Shown here one piece after another: positions 15,355-26,911 of a stretch of 37,993 nucleotides of DNA. Under the pieces are notes generated by a model. The model had not been told where the DNA came from and did no database searches. It was given only the letters and a program-made list of their open reading frames with translations. The position numbers and the translations under genes are program-made. The first letter of the stretch is position 1. The number at the start of each line of letters is the position of its first letter. Origin of the DNA: Nitrospira sp. (GTDB lineage Bacteria; Nitrospirota; Nitrospiria; Nitrospirales; Nitrospiraceae); contig PLBR01000160.1 in the NCBI GenBank assembly GCA_003135435.1, forward strand, positions 21,327 to 59,319, written 5' to 3'.

Positions 15355-17601
15355 ATGTCGATGGATCTTGCCAAGAATCTCTATGCAAAGATGCCGGACG
15401 TGTTCGCCAAGGCCAGGAAGAAATTCGGGCGTGGCCTGACACTGGCGGAAAAAATACTGGTTTCACACGCCGACAATTTCGAGACCCAGACCTGGGAGCG
15501 TGGTAAGGCGATGTTGTCGCTACGGCCCGATCGCGTCGCGATGCAGGACGCAACGGCCCAAATGGCCATGTTGCAGTTCATGCAGGCCAACAAGATGCAA
15601 GTAGCCGTGCCGAGCACCATCCATTGCGACCACTTAATCCGTGCCGAGATGGGTTCTGAGAAGGATCTGCTTCGTGCGGTGGACGAGAACAAGGAAGTCT
15701 ATAATTTTCTCGCCTCGGCGGCCAAAAAGTACGGCATTGGCTTCTGGAAGCCAGGCGCCGGGATCATTCATCAAGTCGTGTTGGAGAACTACGCGTTCCC
15801 AGGCAGCTTAATCATCGGTACTGACTCACACACCCCCAACGGCGGTGGGCTCGGCGGATTGGCGATCGGCGTCGGTGGGGCCGATGCCGGTGAAGTGATG
15901 GCTGGTCTGCCATGGGAAGTCCTCCATCCGAAACTGATCGGCATCCGCCTGACCGGCAAGTTGAGCGGCTGGACCTCGGCGAAGGACGTGATTCTGTACC
16001 TCTGCGGCTTGCTCACGGTGAAGGGCGGGACGAATAAGATCGTCGAATACTTTGGGCCCGGTGCGGAAACCATCAGCGCGACCGGTAAGGGGACGATCTG
16101 CAACATGGGCGCGGAGCTGGGAGCCACGACATCGGTATTTCCCTTCGATCAGAAGATGGTCGCCTATCTGAACATCACGGATCGGGCCGATCTGGCCAAC
16201 CTGGCGATCGTCAACAAGACATTGCTTGTGGCGGATCCCGAGGTCTATCAGTCGCCGGAGAAGTACTACGACCAGATCGTCGAAGTCGATTTGTCGACGC
16301 TCGAGCCCCATGTAGTCGGGCCTCATACGCCGGATCTCGCGCGCCCCATTTCGAAGATGGCGGCGGAAGCCAAGGAGAAGGGCTATCCGGTCGAACTCAA
16401 AGCTGCGCTGATTGGGAGCTGCACCAATTCATCCTATGAAGACATCAGCCGTTCAGCCCACATCGCCCAGCAAGGGTTGAAGGCCGGGCTCAAAGCGAAA
16501 GCCTCGTTCCTCGTGTCGCCCGGCTCCGAGCGCATTTACCATACGATGAAGCGCGACGGGTTTCTGGACACATTTGAAAAATTGGGCGGCACGGTGCTGT
16601 CGAACTCCTGTGGCCCCTGCATCGGGCAGTGGAAGCGGGCCGATGGCGTGAAGGGGAAAGCGGATTCGATCGTCAGTTCTTTCAACCGCAATTTTCCTGG
16701 CCGCAACGACGGCATCAGTGAAACCCTATCATTCCTCGCGAGCCCGGAAATTGTGACCGCCTATGCCATATCGGGTGATTTGACCTTCGATCCTGTCAAT
16801 CAGAAGCTCAAGGGAGCGGATGGCAAGGAATTCAAGTTCGAGCCGCCGCAGGGTGAAGAGCTTCCGGCCAAGGGCTTTGCGAAGGCTGAGGAAGGCTTCG
16901 TTGCGCCAGCCGCCAACGGCGAGAGCTTGCCCGTTGAAATTCCGCCGACCAGCGAGCGGTTGCAGTTGCTCCAGCCCTTTCCACGTTGGGACGGCAAAGA
17001 CTTCGAGAAACTCCCGCTGTTGATCAAGACCAAGGGCAAGACGACGACCGATCACATCTCTCCGGCCGGTCCCTGGCTCAAGTTCCGCGGCCATTTGGAC
17101 AAGATCAGCGACAATATGTTCTTGGGTGCGAACAATGTATTTTCTTCCGAGCCTGGCAAGGGTACGGATGTATTGACCGGGGAGTCAGGCCTGACGATGG
17201 CCCAGATCGCCCGGCGGTATAAGGCGAAGGGGGTCGGCTCTATTGTGGTGGGCGATGAAAACTATGGGGAGGGCAGCAGCCGGGAGCATGCCGCCATGTC
17301 ACCGCGGTTCCTCAATGTGCGCGTCGTCATTACGAAGAGCTTTGCCCGCATTCACGAGACCAATTTAAAGAAGCAAGGGATCTTGGCGTTGACCTTCGCT
17401 GACCCGAAGGATTACGAGAAGATTGAGCAACAGGACCGCATCAGTGTGACGGGGCTGAGCGCATTGGCTCCCGGCAAACCGGTGCAGGTGACGATACACA
17501 AGACGGATGACACAGCGCTCACCATTCAGGCGAACCACAGCATCACCGAGCAACAGATTGCGTGGTTCAAGGCAGGTTCGGCGTTAAATGCGCTGAACTA
17601 A
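15355..17601 (+). CDS. acn: Aconitate hydratase
   Basis: Aconitase interconverts isocitrate and citrate through cis-aconitate with a [4Fe-4S] cluster. In the reductive direction it feeds citrate to ATP-citrate lyase. The 748-residue protein has the substrate and cluster regions DSHTPNGGGLGGLAIGVGGADAGEVMAG, GSCTNSSYED and SNSCGPCIGQW (three cluster cysteines), and the C-terminal swivel domain with GDENYGEGSSREHAAMSPRFL. The length and layout are nearer to the mitochondrial-type aconitase than to AcnB. It starts at ATG 15355 behind AAGGAGAATAATC. It lies 73 bp after aclA and 24 bp before icd. Confidence 0.94.
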   Translation: MSMDLAKNLYAKMPDVFAKARKKFGRGLTLAEKILVSHADNFETQTWERGKAMLSLRPDRVAMQDATAQMAMLQFMQANKMQVAVPSTIHCDHLIRAEMGSEKDLLRAVDENKEVYNFLASAAKKYGIGFWKPGAGIIHQVVLENYAFPGSLIIGTDSHTPNGGGLGGLAIGVGGADAGEVMAGLPWEVLHPKLIGIRLTGKLSGWTSAKDVILYLCGLLTVKGGTNKIVEYFGPGAETISATGKGTICNMGAELGATTSVFPFDQKMVAYLNITDRADLANLAIVNKTLLVADPEVYQSPEKYYDQIVEVDLSTLEPHVVGPHTPDLARPISKMAAEAKEKGYPVELKAALIGSCTNSSYEDISRSAHIAQQGLKAGLKAKASFLVSPGSERIYHTMKRDGFLDTFEKLGGTVLSNSCGPCIGQWKRADGVKGKADSIVSSFNRNFPGRNDGISETLSFLASPEIVTAYAISGDLTFDPVNQKLKGADGKEFKFEPPQGEELPAKGFAKAEEGFVAPAANGESLPVEIPPTSERLQLLQPFPRWDGKDFEKLPLLIKTKGKTTTDHISPAGPWLKFRGHLDKISDNMFLGANNVFSSEPGKGTDVLTGESGLTMAQIARRYKAKGVGSIVVGDENYGEGSSREHAAMSPRFLNVRVVITKSFARIHETNLKKQGILALTFADPKDYEKIEQQDRISVTGLSALAPGKPVQVTIHKTDDTALTIQANHSITEQQIAWFKAGSALNALN

Positions 17602-19857
<2,256 letters not shown>

Positions 19858-19927
19858 AGGCAGTGAAATGTGATCTGTGATGCGTGATGGGTGGAGCGAC
19901 CTGCCCGCACGCTGCACAAAGAGGAAA

Positions 19928-20641
19928 ATGGCACAAGAAGATAAAGAGAACGTCATCGATCAGCCGGAAGTCCTTCGGCACAAGATGGTCACCATCGAGA
20001 TTGCCGGCAAGAAGTACGAAGTGCCGGAGGGGATCACGATCATCAAGGCCTTGTGGTATTCGGGCCAGGAAGTCGTCCGTGGGGCCGGCTGTCTCGGTGG
20101 GTTCTGCGGCGCTTGCGCAGCCTACTATCGGACTAAGGACGACCCTAAAGTGAGGACCTGCCTGGCTTGCCAAATGGCGGTGCAAGACGGCATGTCGATC
20201 ACGATGATGCCGCCGTTCCCAGCCCGGAAGGCCACCTACGACATTCAGACGCTCAAAGATCCGAAACAAGACCTCTTCAATCTGTATCCCGAAGCGCCGC
20301 TCTGCCGGAACTGCAACGCTTGCACCGAAGCCTGCCCGCAGAAGATCGACGTGCGAGAGGGAGTCTGGAAAGCCGTGTTCGGTGATTTCAAGAGCGTGTC
20401 CGAGATGTTCATGGATTGTGTGATGTGCGGGATGTGCACGCCGGTCTGCATTGCGGACATCGCCCCCAATCTCGTGGCGCTGTATGTGAGCCGCGCGCAG
20501 GGGGCTCATTTCACCGAGAAGCCTCTGGGTCTGGATACGCGCATCAAGGAAATCCAAGATGGCCGCTTTAACGATGAGTGGACCAAGATCCTCAAGATGA
20601 CTGAGAAAGAACTGGCCGATCACTGCGCGACGGTCAAGTAG
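19928..20641 (+). CDS. Fumarate reductase/succinate dehydrogenase-like iron-sulfur subunit
   Basis: This 237-residue protein starts at MAQEDKENVIDQPEV (19928) behind AAAGAGG, not at the track start 19877. From residue 18 (MVTIEIAGKKYEVPEGITIIKAL) it has a plant-type [2Fe-2S] domain with CLGGFCGAC and later CLAC. It then has two classical [4Fe-4S] motifs, CRNCNACTEACP (near 129) and CVMCGMCTPVC (near 165). It should carry electrons to the flavoprotein encoded 40 bp downstream, for fumarate reduction in the rTCA cycle. The domain order resembles SdhB/FrdB but the second cluster motifs are both four-Cys, unlike the [3Fe-4S] of SdhB. The electron donor is unknown. Confidence 0.82.
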   Translation: MAQEDKENVIDQPEVLRHKMVTIEIAGKKYEVPEGITIIKALWYSGQEVVRGAGCLGGFCGACAAYYRTKDDPKVRTCLACQMAVQDGMSITMMPPFPARKATYDIQTLKDPKQDLFNLYPEAPLCRNCNACTEACPQKIDVREGVWKAVFGDFKSVSEMFMDCVMCGMCTPVCIADIAPNLVALYVSRAQGAHFTEKPLGLDTRIKEIQDGRFNDEWTKILKMTEKELADHCATVK

Positions 20642-20681
20642 CGCGCGCGATTGCGCTCACTTTTACCCAGAGGTTCGAGAC

Positions 20682-22283
20682 GTGGACATCCATGCGCTTC
20701 AACAGATCGTGCACCAGACGCGGGATGCTCGACGCAAGCAGACTCTTCCCAAGTTTTCTCCCGCGGATCGCGACCAACTGATCCACAAATATCATCCTGA
20801 TTTTCGGGAGCGAGCCTATCGACCGATCCGCTTCGGTCCCAATGACGGGGATAAGACGGTTCTCGAGTTGGCGACATTGCTGGAGGGCGATAGTCCCATT
20901 GCCGACGGGTTCGATCTGACGGCCGACCACACGACCGATGTCCTGGTGGTGGGCGGCGGGGGTGCCGGCTGTGCGGCGGCGCTCCATGCGCATGCGGCGG
21001 GTGCCAAGGTCATCCTGGCTACAAAGCTCCGTCTGGGTGACTCCAACAGTGTGATGGCTCAAGGGGGCATGCAGATTTCGGTGGCGCCCGAGGACTCGCC
21101 CGTCACGCATTTCGTGGATACGCTGAAGGGCGGCCACATGCAAAATGACCATCAGCTGCTCAAGGTGATGGTCGAAGAAGGCCCCTCGATTGCGAAGTGG
21201 TTGTTGAGCCTGGGCGTGCTGTTCGATCGTGATGCGGACGGCAACCTGCATGTGAAAAAAGGCGGCGGGAGTTCGAAGCCTCGCCTCCTGACCTGTTCAG
21301 ACTACACCGGCCTTGAAATCATGCGGGTGCTCAAGGACGAGGTGTTGAATCAGAACATCCAGTTACTCGAGTTCTGCGCCGCGGTAGAGCTGACGAGTGA
21401 CGAGAAGGGAAACTGCACCGGCGCCATTTTCAAAGACCTCGACAACCATCGCCATGTCGTCGTAGCAGCCAAGTCCGTCATTCTGGCGACCGGCGGGATT
21501 GGCCGGCTCCACATTCAAGGATTCCCGACCAGCAATCACTACGGTGCGACTGGCGACGGGCTGTGCTTGGCCTATCGAATGGGCGCGAAGCTTATGCACA
21601 TCGATACGTTCCAGTATCACCCCTCCGGTGCAGTCTATCCCGAACAGCTCATCGGGGCGTTGGTGACAGAGGGCATTCGATCCGAAGGCGGACATTTGGT
21701 CAATGCGAAGGGTGAACGGTTCGTCAACGAATTGGATACCCGCGACGTCGTGTCCTCCTCGATTATTCGCGAGTGTGAAGAGGGGCGCGGCATCCGCACG
21801 ATGTCCGGCCGCATCGGCGTCTGGCTCGATACCCCGCTGCTCGATGCCGAACATGGCCCCGGCACCGTGGAGAAGCATTTCCCCGCGATGATGCTGCAGT
21901 TCGAACGATTCGGCATCGATATCAGCAAAGACCCCGTATTGATTTATCCGACGCTGCACTATCAGAACGGTGGCGTGAAGATCGATACCAATTCAGAAAC
22001 CAATGTGAAACATCTCTTCGTCGCGGGCGAGGCGTCCGGCGGATTGCACGGACGCAATCGATTGATGGGCAATTCGCTCCTCGACCTGATGGTCTTTGGA
22101 AGGCGGTCTGGGCTGACGGCCGCAGCTCGTGCCGCTACCATGCCGCAAGGGAAGTTGACGGTCGGGCATCTGAAGGGGTTCCGTGCCGAGGCCAAGAAGC
22201 ATGGCAGTGCGGGCGGAGTTGTGTCGCCCATGATCCTGCCGCCGTATACTAGAAAAGAACCAGAGCGTATGGCGAATAGCTGA
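20682..22283 (+). CDS. Fumarate reductase/succinate dehydrogenase-like flavoprotein subunit
   Basis: This 533-residue FAD protein starts at GTG 20682 behind CAGAGG. The FAD site is DVLVVGGGGAGCAAALHAHAAG (near residue 86). Catalytic residues of the fumarate reductase superfamily are present: His in QYHPSG, the TEGIRSEGG loop, Arg in ELDTRDVV, His in PTLHYQNGG and Arg in GGLHGRNRLMGNSL. At the usual covalent FAD His (SHT in E. coli FrdA) this protein has SNSVMAQGG, so FAD is probably not covalently bound. No membrane-anchor subunit is in the cluster, which suggests a soluble enzyme. L-aspartate oxidase is a less likely alternative because of the Fe-S partner and rTCA context. Confidence 0.84.
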   Translation: MDIHALQQIVHQTRDARRKQTLPKFSPADRDQLIHKYHPDFRERAYRPIRFGPNDGDKTVLELATLLEGDSPIADGFDLTADHTTDVLVVGGGGAGCAAALHAHAAGAKVILATKLRLGDSNSVMAQGGMQISVAPEDSPVTHFVDTLKGGHMQNDHQLLKVMVEEGPSIAKWLLSLGVLFDRDADGNLHVKKGGGSSKPRLLTCSDYTGLEIMRVLKDEVLNQNIQLLEFCAAVELTSDEKGNCTGAIFKDLDNHRHVVVAAKSVILATGGIGRLHIQGFPTSNHYGATGDGLCLAYRMGAKLMHIDTFQYHPSGAVYPEQLIGALVTEGIRSEGGHLVNAKGERFVNELDTRDVVSSSIIRECEEGRGIRTMSGRIGVWLDTPLLDAEHGPGTVEKHFPAMMLQFERFGIDISKDPVLIYPTLHYQNGGVKIDTNSETNVKHLFVAGEASGGLHGRNRLMGNSLLDLMVFGRRSGLTAAARAATMPQGKLTVGHLKGFRAEAKKHGSAGGVVSPMILPPYTRKEPERMANS

Positions 22284-22347
22284 TGGCGTATGGTCAGACC
22301 AAGATGACCTGCTTTCGGTTCCGAGCCATATGCTAATTGCCATCAGC
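22279..22347 (+). repeat. frdA-like/sucC intercistronic inverted repeat
   Basis: gctgatggc (22279-22287) and gccatcagc (22339-22347) are exact reverse complements. Just inside them gtatggtc and gagccata are also partly complementary. The left arm includes the last codons of the flavoprotein gene. The hairpin ends 21 nt before the sucC ATG. Confidence 0.5.
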
Positions 22348-22368
22348 CATTAGCTCTTAGAGGTTACG

Positions 22369-23547
22369 ATGAATGTTCATGAGTTTCAGGCGAAGCAGTT
22401 ATTCGGGCAGTTTGGGGTTCCAGTTCCGCGCGGGAAAGAGATTACCTCACCCGAGGCAGGAGCGGCCTGGGCAGACGAACTCAATACCCCGGTCTTTGTT
22501 GTCAAGGCGCAGATCCATGCAGGCGGTCGCGGCAAAGCCGGTGGCGTGAAAATTACGAAGGACAAGGCGGCTGTTCCGGGTTTGGTCAAGGAACTGATCG
22601 GCAAGACACTCATCACGCACCAGACCGGCCCGAAGGGGCGGGAAGTGCGGCGGTTGCTGGTCGAAGAAGGCGCCGCGATTGCCAAGGAATTGTATGTGAG
22701 CATCCTCGTCGATCGAGATAGCGGGTGGCCCGTCTTTATCGCGAGTACAGAAGGCGGGATGGAGATCGAAGTAGTCGCCGCCCAGACGCCGGAGAAGATC
22801 ATCCGGGAAGCGATTGACCCGGCCGTTGGGTTCCAGGCATACAACGGCCGAAACATCGCCTTCGCGCTCGGGCTTCCTGGCATGGAAGTGGCTGTCGTGA
22901 CCCCCTTCATCCAGATGCTGGGGAACCTCTATCGCCTGTTTATGGACAAGAATGCGGCAATGGTCGAGATCAATCCGCTGGTCATCACCAGCGACAAGAA
23001 ACTTATCGCATTGGACGGCAAGGTCTCGTTCGACGATAACGCGCTGTTCAGGCATGCCGATGTGCAGCAGATGCGTGACCTCCATGAAGAAGACCCGCTC
23101 GAGATCGAAGCGGGAGAAAATAATCTGAACTACATTAAGCTCGACGGGAACATTGGCTGCATGGTGAATGGCGCGGGCCTTGCTATGGCGACGATGGACG
23201 TCATCAAGCTGGCGGGGAGCGAGCCGGCGAATTTTCTGGATGTCGGCGGCGGCGCCACCAAGGAGACTGTGGCTGCGGGATTTCGGATCCTCCTCAAGGA
23301 CCCGAACGTCAAGGGCATCTTCATCAACATCTTCGGTGGGATTGTCCGTTGCGAACGGATTGCCCAAGGCGTCATCGATGCGGCCAAAGAAGTGAAGATC
23401 AATGTGTCGTTGGTCGTCAGACTGCAGGGAACGAATGCAGACGAAGGCCGCAAGTTGTTGGCCGAGTCCGGCCTTAAGCTTGAGGTGGCCAACGATCTGT
23501 GGGAAGCGGCGCAAAAGATTGTGAAGTTAACCGGAAAGGCGGCGTAG
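22369..23547 (+). CDS. sucC: Succinyl-CoA synthetase, beta subunit
   Basis: SucC with SucD converts succinate, CoA and a nucleoside triphosphate to succinyl-CoA, the acceptor for reductive carboxylation to 2-oxoglutarate. The 392-residue protein starts MNVHEFQAKQLFGQFGVPVP as in the family. The ATP-grasp segment is VVKAQIHAGGRGKAGGVKIT (about 44-63), metal and phosphate residues are in MVEINPLVIT, and the C-terminal ligase half has NFLDVGGGATKETV and FINIFGGIVRCERIAQG. AGAGG precedes the ATG. Unusually, sucD does not follow directly: a lipoprotein gene lies in between. Confidence 0.95.
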   Translation: MNVHEFQAKQLFGQFGVPVPRGKEITSPEAGAAWADELNTPVFVVKAQIHAGGRGKAGGVKITKDKAAVPGLVKELIGKTLITHQTGPKGREVRRLLVEEGAAIAKELYVSILVDRDSGWPVFIASTEGGMEIEVVAAQTPEKIIREAIDPAVGFQAYNGRNIAFALGLPGMEVAVVTPFIQMLGNLYRLFMDKNAAMVEINPLVITSDKKLIALDGKVSFDDNALFRHADVQQMRDLHEEDPLEIEAGENNLNYIKLDGNIGCMVNGAGLAMATMDVIKLAGSEPANFLDVGGGATKETVAAGFRILLKDPNVKGIFINIFGGIVRCERIAQGVIDAAKEVKINVSLVVRLQGTNADEGRKLLAESGLKLEVANDLWEAAQKIVKLTGKAA

Positions 23548-23552
23548 TCCTT

Positions 23553-24161
23553 ATGCGGGTGACCATTCTATTACTCGCCTTGTTGCTGGTCAGTTCTCCC
23601 GGATGCGTGATGGTTCGAGATGGGAACGTAAAGCTGCCTGCCCAATGGCCGCCGCACTCGAGCCAGCAAGAGAAGAAAACTATCGCGCTTCACGTGACTG
23701 AGGTGGGGCGTCAAGGGGGCTCCAGTCAGGGAACAAGCCCGGATGCTTCCGAAGATTTTCTCGCGCAAGCCGTCAAAGCCTACACTGAATCAGGGCTCTT
23801 CTCTTCCGTCGTCACCACGAGTGAGCCGACAGATCTCCGTGCGGATATTACGATCATCGTGAAGGGGGGCGATGGCCTGTCATGGTCTGGGGCCATTTCT
23901 GCCCTTACGCTTACCATGATTCCCGGCGTCGTGTCGCAAGATTTGATCGCGAATACGAGTTACAAAGATCGTCAACAGAAAGTCATTGGCATCATTGAAA
24001 AGAACGAGGGGCTCGGATTCTGGATTCAGTTCTTCCTCCTCTTTGCCATGCCGTTTGTGGATGGCCCCAATACGATCATGAACGAAACGCAATACGACAT
24101 GCATCGAGTGACCATTGAGGAGGCGTACAGCAAGGGCTTTTTTAGAAACATGAGTCGGTAA
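23553..24161 (+). CDS. Putative lipoprotein of unknown function between sucC and sucD
   Basis: This 202-residue protein starts at MRVTILLLALLLVSSPGC, 5 nt after the sucC stop. The long track start at 23499 overlaps sucC and is unlikely. The N-terminus is a short basic residue plus a hydrophobic stretch and Cys18, a lipoprotein-type signal, although the SPGC box lacks the usual Leu at -3. The middle (SEDFLAQAVKAYTESGLFSSVVTTSEPTDLRADITIIVKG) resembles periplasmic lipoprotein domains in general. Hydrophobic runs near residues 110-130 and 150-170 (GFWIQFFLLFAMPFV) may contact membrane. I do not recognise the family. No role in succinyl-CoA synthesis is implied. Confidence 0.75.
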   Translation: MRVTILLLALLLVSSPGCVMVRDGNVKLPAQWPPHSSQQEKKTIALHVTEVGRQGGSSQGTSPDASEDFLAQAVKAYTESGLFSSVVTTSEPTDLRADITIIVKGGDGLSWSGAISALTLTMIPGVVSQDLIANTSYKDRQQKVIGIIEKNEGLGFWIQFFLLFAMPFVDGPNTIMNETQYDMHRVTIEEAYSKGFFRNMSR

Positions 24162-24173
24162 AGGTATTACGCT

Positions 24174-25046
24174 ATGTCAATTCTGGTAAACAAGCATACG
24201 CGGGTGGTGGTGCAGGGGATCACGGGCAAGGAAGGTTCGTTCCATGCGACGCAGTGCAAGGCCTACGGGACGCAGGTTGTCGCGGGCGTAACGCCTGGCA
24301 AGGCGGGGCAAGAGGTCGAGGGCATTCCGGTTTTCAATACGGTGCGCGATGCCGTGAAGAAGGCCCAGTGCGACACCTCGCTGATCTTTGTGCCTCCGCC
24401 ATTTTGCGCCGATGCAATTTTGGAAGCCGCCGATGCAGGCGTGAAGCTGATCATCTGCATTACCGAAGGCATCCCGGTCAATGACATGGTCAAGGTCAAG
24501 CGCGCGCTCTATGGCCGCGATGTTCGCATGGTCGGACCCAACTGCCCCGGCGTCATCACGGTTGATGAAGCGAAGATCGGCATTATGCCTGGCTTCATTC
24601 ATAAGAAGGGTGTTGTGGGCGTCGTGTCACGCAGCGGGACCCTCACATACGAAGCAGTACATCAGCTCTCGACGCTTGGGCTAGGTGAAACGACGTGCGT
24701 CGGCATCGGTGGCGATCCGGTCAATGGCACAGGCTTCGTCGATGTGCTGGCGTTGTTTGAGAAAGATCCTGAGACTCAGGCGATCGTGATGATTGGCGAG
24801 ATCGGTGGCGATGCGGAAGAGAAAGCCGCTGAGTTCATCAAGAAGTACGTGAAGAAACCGGTCGTCAGCTTCATTGCCGGAATCACGGCCCCGCCAGGAC
24901 GGCGCATGGGCCATGCCGGTGCCATTATTTCCGGTGGCAAGGGTACGGCAACTGAGAAGATGAAGAGCTTGGAGGCAGCGGGTGTCCGTGTGGTGAAGAA
25001 CCCGGCTGAGATCGGCAATGCGGTCAAGGTTGCGCTCGGGCGGTAG
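24174..25046 (+). CDS. sucD: Succinyl-CoA synthetase, alpha subunit
   Basis: This 290-residue subunit carries the CoA-binding domain and the phosphohistidine. It starts [33 protein letters not shown]. The CoA site is in the first ~60 residues. NCPGVIT lies near residue 123, [17 protein letters not shown] near 150, and the phosphorylated His is His247 in [20 protein letters not shown]. Length matches E. coli SucD (289). AAAGG precedes the ATG. It ends the rTCA cluster and is separated from sucC by the lipoprotein gene. Confidence 0.95.
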   Translation: MSILVNKHTRVVVQGITGKEGSFHATQCKAYGTQVVAGVTPGKAGQEVEGIPVFNTVRDAVKKAQCDTSLIFVPPPFCADAILEAADAGVKLIICITEGIPVNDMVKVKRALYGRDVRMVGPNCPGVITVDEAKIGIMPGFIHKKGVVGVVSRSGTLTYEAVHQLSTLGLGETTCVGIGGDPVNGTGFVDVLALFEKDPETQAIVMIGEIGGDAEEKAAEFIKKYVKKPVVSFIAGITAPPGRRMGHAGAIISGGKGTATEKMKSLEAAGVRVVKNPAEIGNAVKVALGR

Positions 25047-25159
25047 ATAAGAACCTCCGTCCGAAGAAAAGAGCATATGCCATACGCTATTAGCTTCGCT
25101 CTCCCGTGAGCCACGTAATATCCCTTCTCCTACCATGTTATTCATGTTAGGCTGATCCC

Positions 25160-26815
25160 ATGCGGGTATTTCTGATCCATGTTCGCGACCCCCAGTTCTA
25201 CGCCCTTCCGGCTAAAACACGCGCAAAAAACGGCCGTATCCGGGTGATGGGCTTCCCGCCCATCGGCATCATGTCCCTCTCGTCGGTGCTCAAACAGGCC
25301 GGCCACGAGTGTGTGATGTTCGATCAGGCGAACCCCGACACGCCGAACGAGGTGATCCTCGAGGAAATCAACCGGCAACAGCCGGCCCTGGTCGGTCTCA
25401 GTTTTCTCAGTACTACGAGCTATCCCTACGCGAAGATCTTGGCTCGTCAGATTCGCGCCGCCAACTCGAAGGTCAAACTGGCTTTCGGAGGCGTCTTTGC
25501 AAGTTTGAACGCTGCATTGGTCAAGCTGCAGTGTCCTGAAGTGGATTTCGTCTGCAAGGGAGACGGCGAACAGTTGCTCCTCGACCTGCTCGAACGGTTC
25601 GACGATCCGTCCGGTGTGGCCGGGCTGACCTGGGCCAAGGACGGCCATGTCGTCCAGAACTCCGGCCGGCCGATGGAGCGCCATCTCGATCAGTGGCCTT
25701 TCCCAGATCGCGAAGGCCTTCCGCTCGACTTTATAGAGTCGATGCCGCTCGACGTACCCGCAGTGCTCTCGATGGAGCGGTTCACGACGATGCAAACCTC
25801 TCGAGGCTGCCCCTGGCCCTGCGTGTTTTGCGACATTCCGATCTTCAACGAAGGCAAGTGGCGCGCGCGGAGTGCTCAACATGTGGTGAGCGAACTCAAG
25901 TATCTCGAAGAATGCGGCTACGGGTCCGTCTATTTTGTCGACGACCATTTTCTGCTGCAACCCAAGCGAATCGAGGCGATTTGCCAAGGCGTCATGGACG
26001 CAAAGCTCACGATCCAATGGGGTATCGAAGGGCGTGTGGACTCGGTTGCCCAGCACCTGTTTCCTGCCATGGCCAAGGCCCATTGCCGGACGGTCATGTT
26101 TGGGATTGAAAGCGGGAGTCAGAAGATTCTCGATCGTCTCAAGAAAGAACAGACGTTGGAGGAAGTGGCCACCGCAGTCAAGAACGCCAAGGCGGCCGGC
26201 ATCGAGATCGTGCATGGTTTCTTTACCGTGGGCAATCCCGATGAAACGGTCGAAGATATGAACGCCACGTTCGACCTGGCCTCCAAGCTGCCGCTCGACA
26301 CCTTTGGCTTCAATCGACTCTGTGTGTATCGGGGAACCCCGCTCTGGCAAGAATATGTGAAGCGCGGGTTGGTCAGTGAAACCACCGATTGGTACAAGTA
26401 TTTCAAATGTTCTGAGATCGATCCGACCTGCTTGCCCGGTGAAGTGATCAATGAGGTCCGCCGCCAAGGGCTTAAGCGACTGTTCATCTATAAGCTCCTA
26501 CACTATCCTATCCAGACCTTCCGGTTGCTGCGGCGGTTTCTTCGCTTCATGCCGGCGCGGGACGTGGCCTATCTCATCATCAAGCCGTTCCTGGGCCAGA
26601 AGAAAGGCTCCACGAAGGCAGAGGTGCTTTCGCGGGCGGTCGAACATGGCGAGATGAAAGATGCTGCGGCACAGTTGACGCAGATAACGGATGAGATGCT
26701 CCACGACGTGATGGAAGCGTCGCGGCTGGAACGGTTACACATTCAACAGGAAGCAGAAGGTTCGCGCGAACTGCCGATGGTCCCAGCCGCTAGCACCAGA
26801 GACCTCGGCGCGTGA
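25160..26815 (+). CDS. B12-binding-domain radical SAM protein
   Basis: This 551-residue protein has an N-terminal cobalamin-binding-like Rossmann domain (MRVFLIHVRDPQFY; PPIGIMSLSSVLKQAGHECVMFD, about residues 1-150). The radical SAM core follows, with the [4Fe-4S] motif CPWPCVFC (C-x3-C-x2-C) in TSRGCPWPCVFCDIP near residue 214. Core strands include FVDDHFLLQPKRIEAICQG, MFGIESGSQKILDRLKK and GFFTVGNPDETVEDM. The typical DxHxxG motif of adenosylcobalamin enzymes is not needed in this group and is not seen. Members methylate or rearrange unreactive carbons in lipids, hopanoids or cofactors. The substrate cannot be told here. It is 113 bp after sucD, with no obvious functional link. Confidence 0.85.
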   Translation: MRVFLIHVRDPQFYALPAKTRAKNGRIRVMGFPPIGIMSLSSVLKQAGHECVMFDQANPDTPNEVILEEINRQQPALVGLSFLSTTSYPYAKILARQIRAANSKVKLAFGGVFASLNAALVKLQCPEVDFVCKGDGEQLLLDLLERFDDPSGVAGLTWAKDGHVVQNSGRPMERHLDQWPFPDREGLPLDFIESMPLDVPAVLSMERFTTMQTSRGCPWPCVFCDIPIFNEGKWRARSAQHVVSELKYLEECGYGSVYFVDDHFLLQPKRIEAICQGVMDAKLTIQWGIEGRVDSVAQHLFPAMAKAHCRTVMFGIESGSQKILDRLKKEQTLEEVATAVKNAKAAGIEIVHGFFTVGNPDETVEDMNATFDLASKLPLDTFGFNRLCVYRGTPLWQEYVKRGLVSETTDWYKYFKCSEIDPTCLPGEVINEVRRQGLKRLFIYKLLHYPIQTFRLLRRFLRFMPARDVAYLIIKPFLGQKKGSTKAEVLSRAVEHGEMKDAAAQLTQITDEMLHDVMEASRLERLHIQQEAEGSRELPMVPAASTRDLGA

Positions 26816-26911
26816 AGCGCGAGGCGTGCGAGAAAAGCGCAACGTGGATAGATTGGATTTCCGCCCCATCTCGCCCGTCCCGCTCGACTATCCTGCGAGG
26901 CGGTTCTCCTG

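Noticed and set aside
25142-26467. 441-residue minus-strand ORF
   Set aside because: Fully antisense to the radical SAM gene and without ribosome site or domain.
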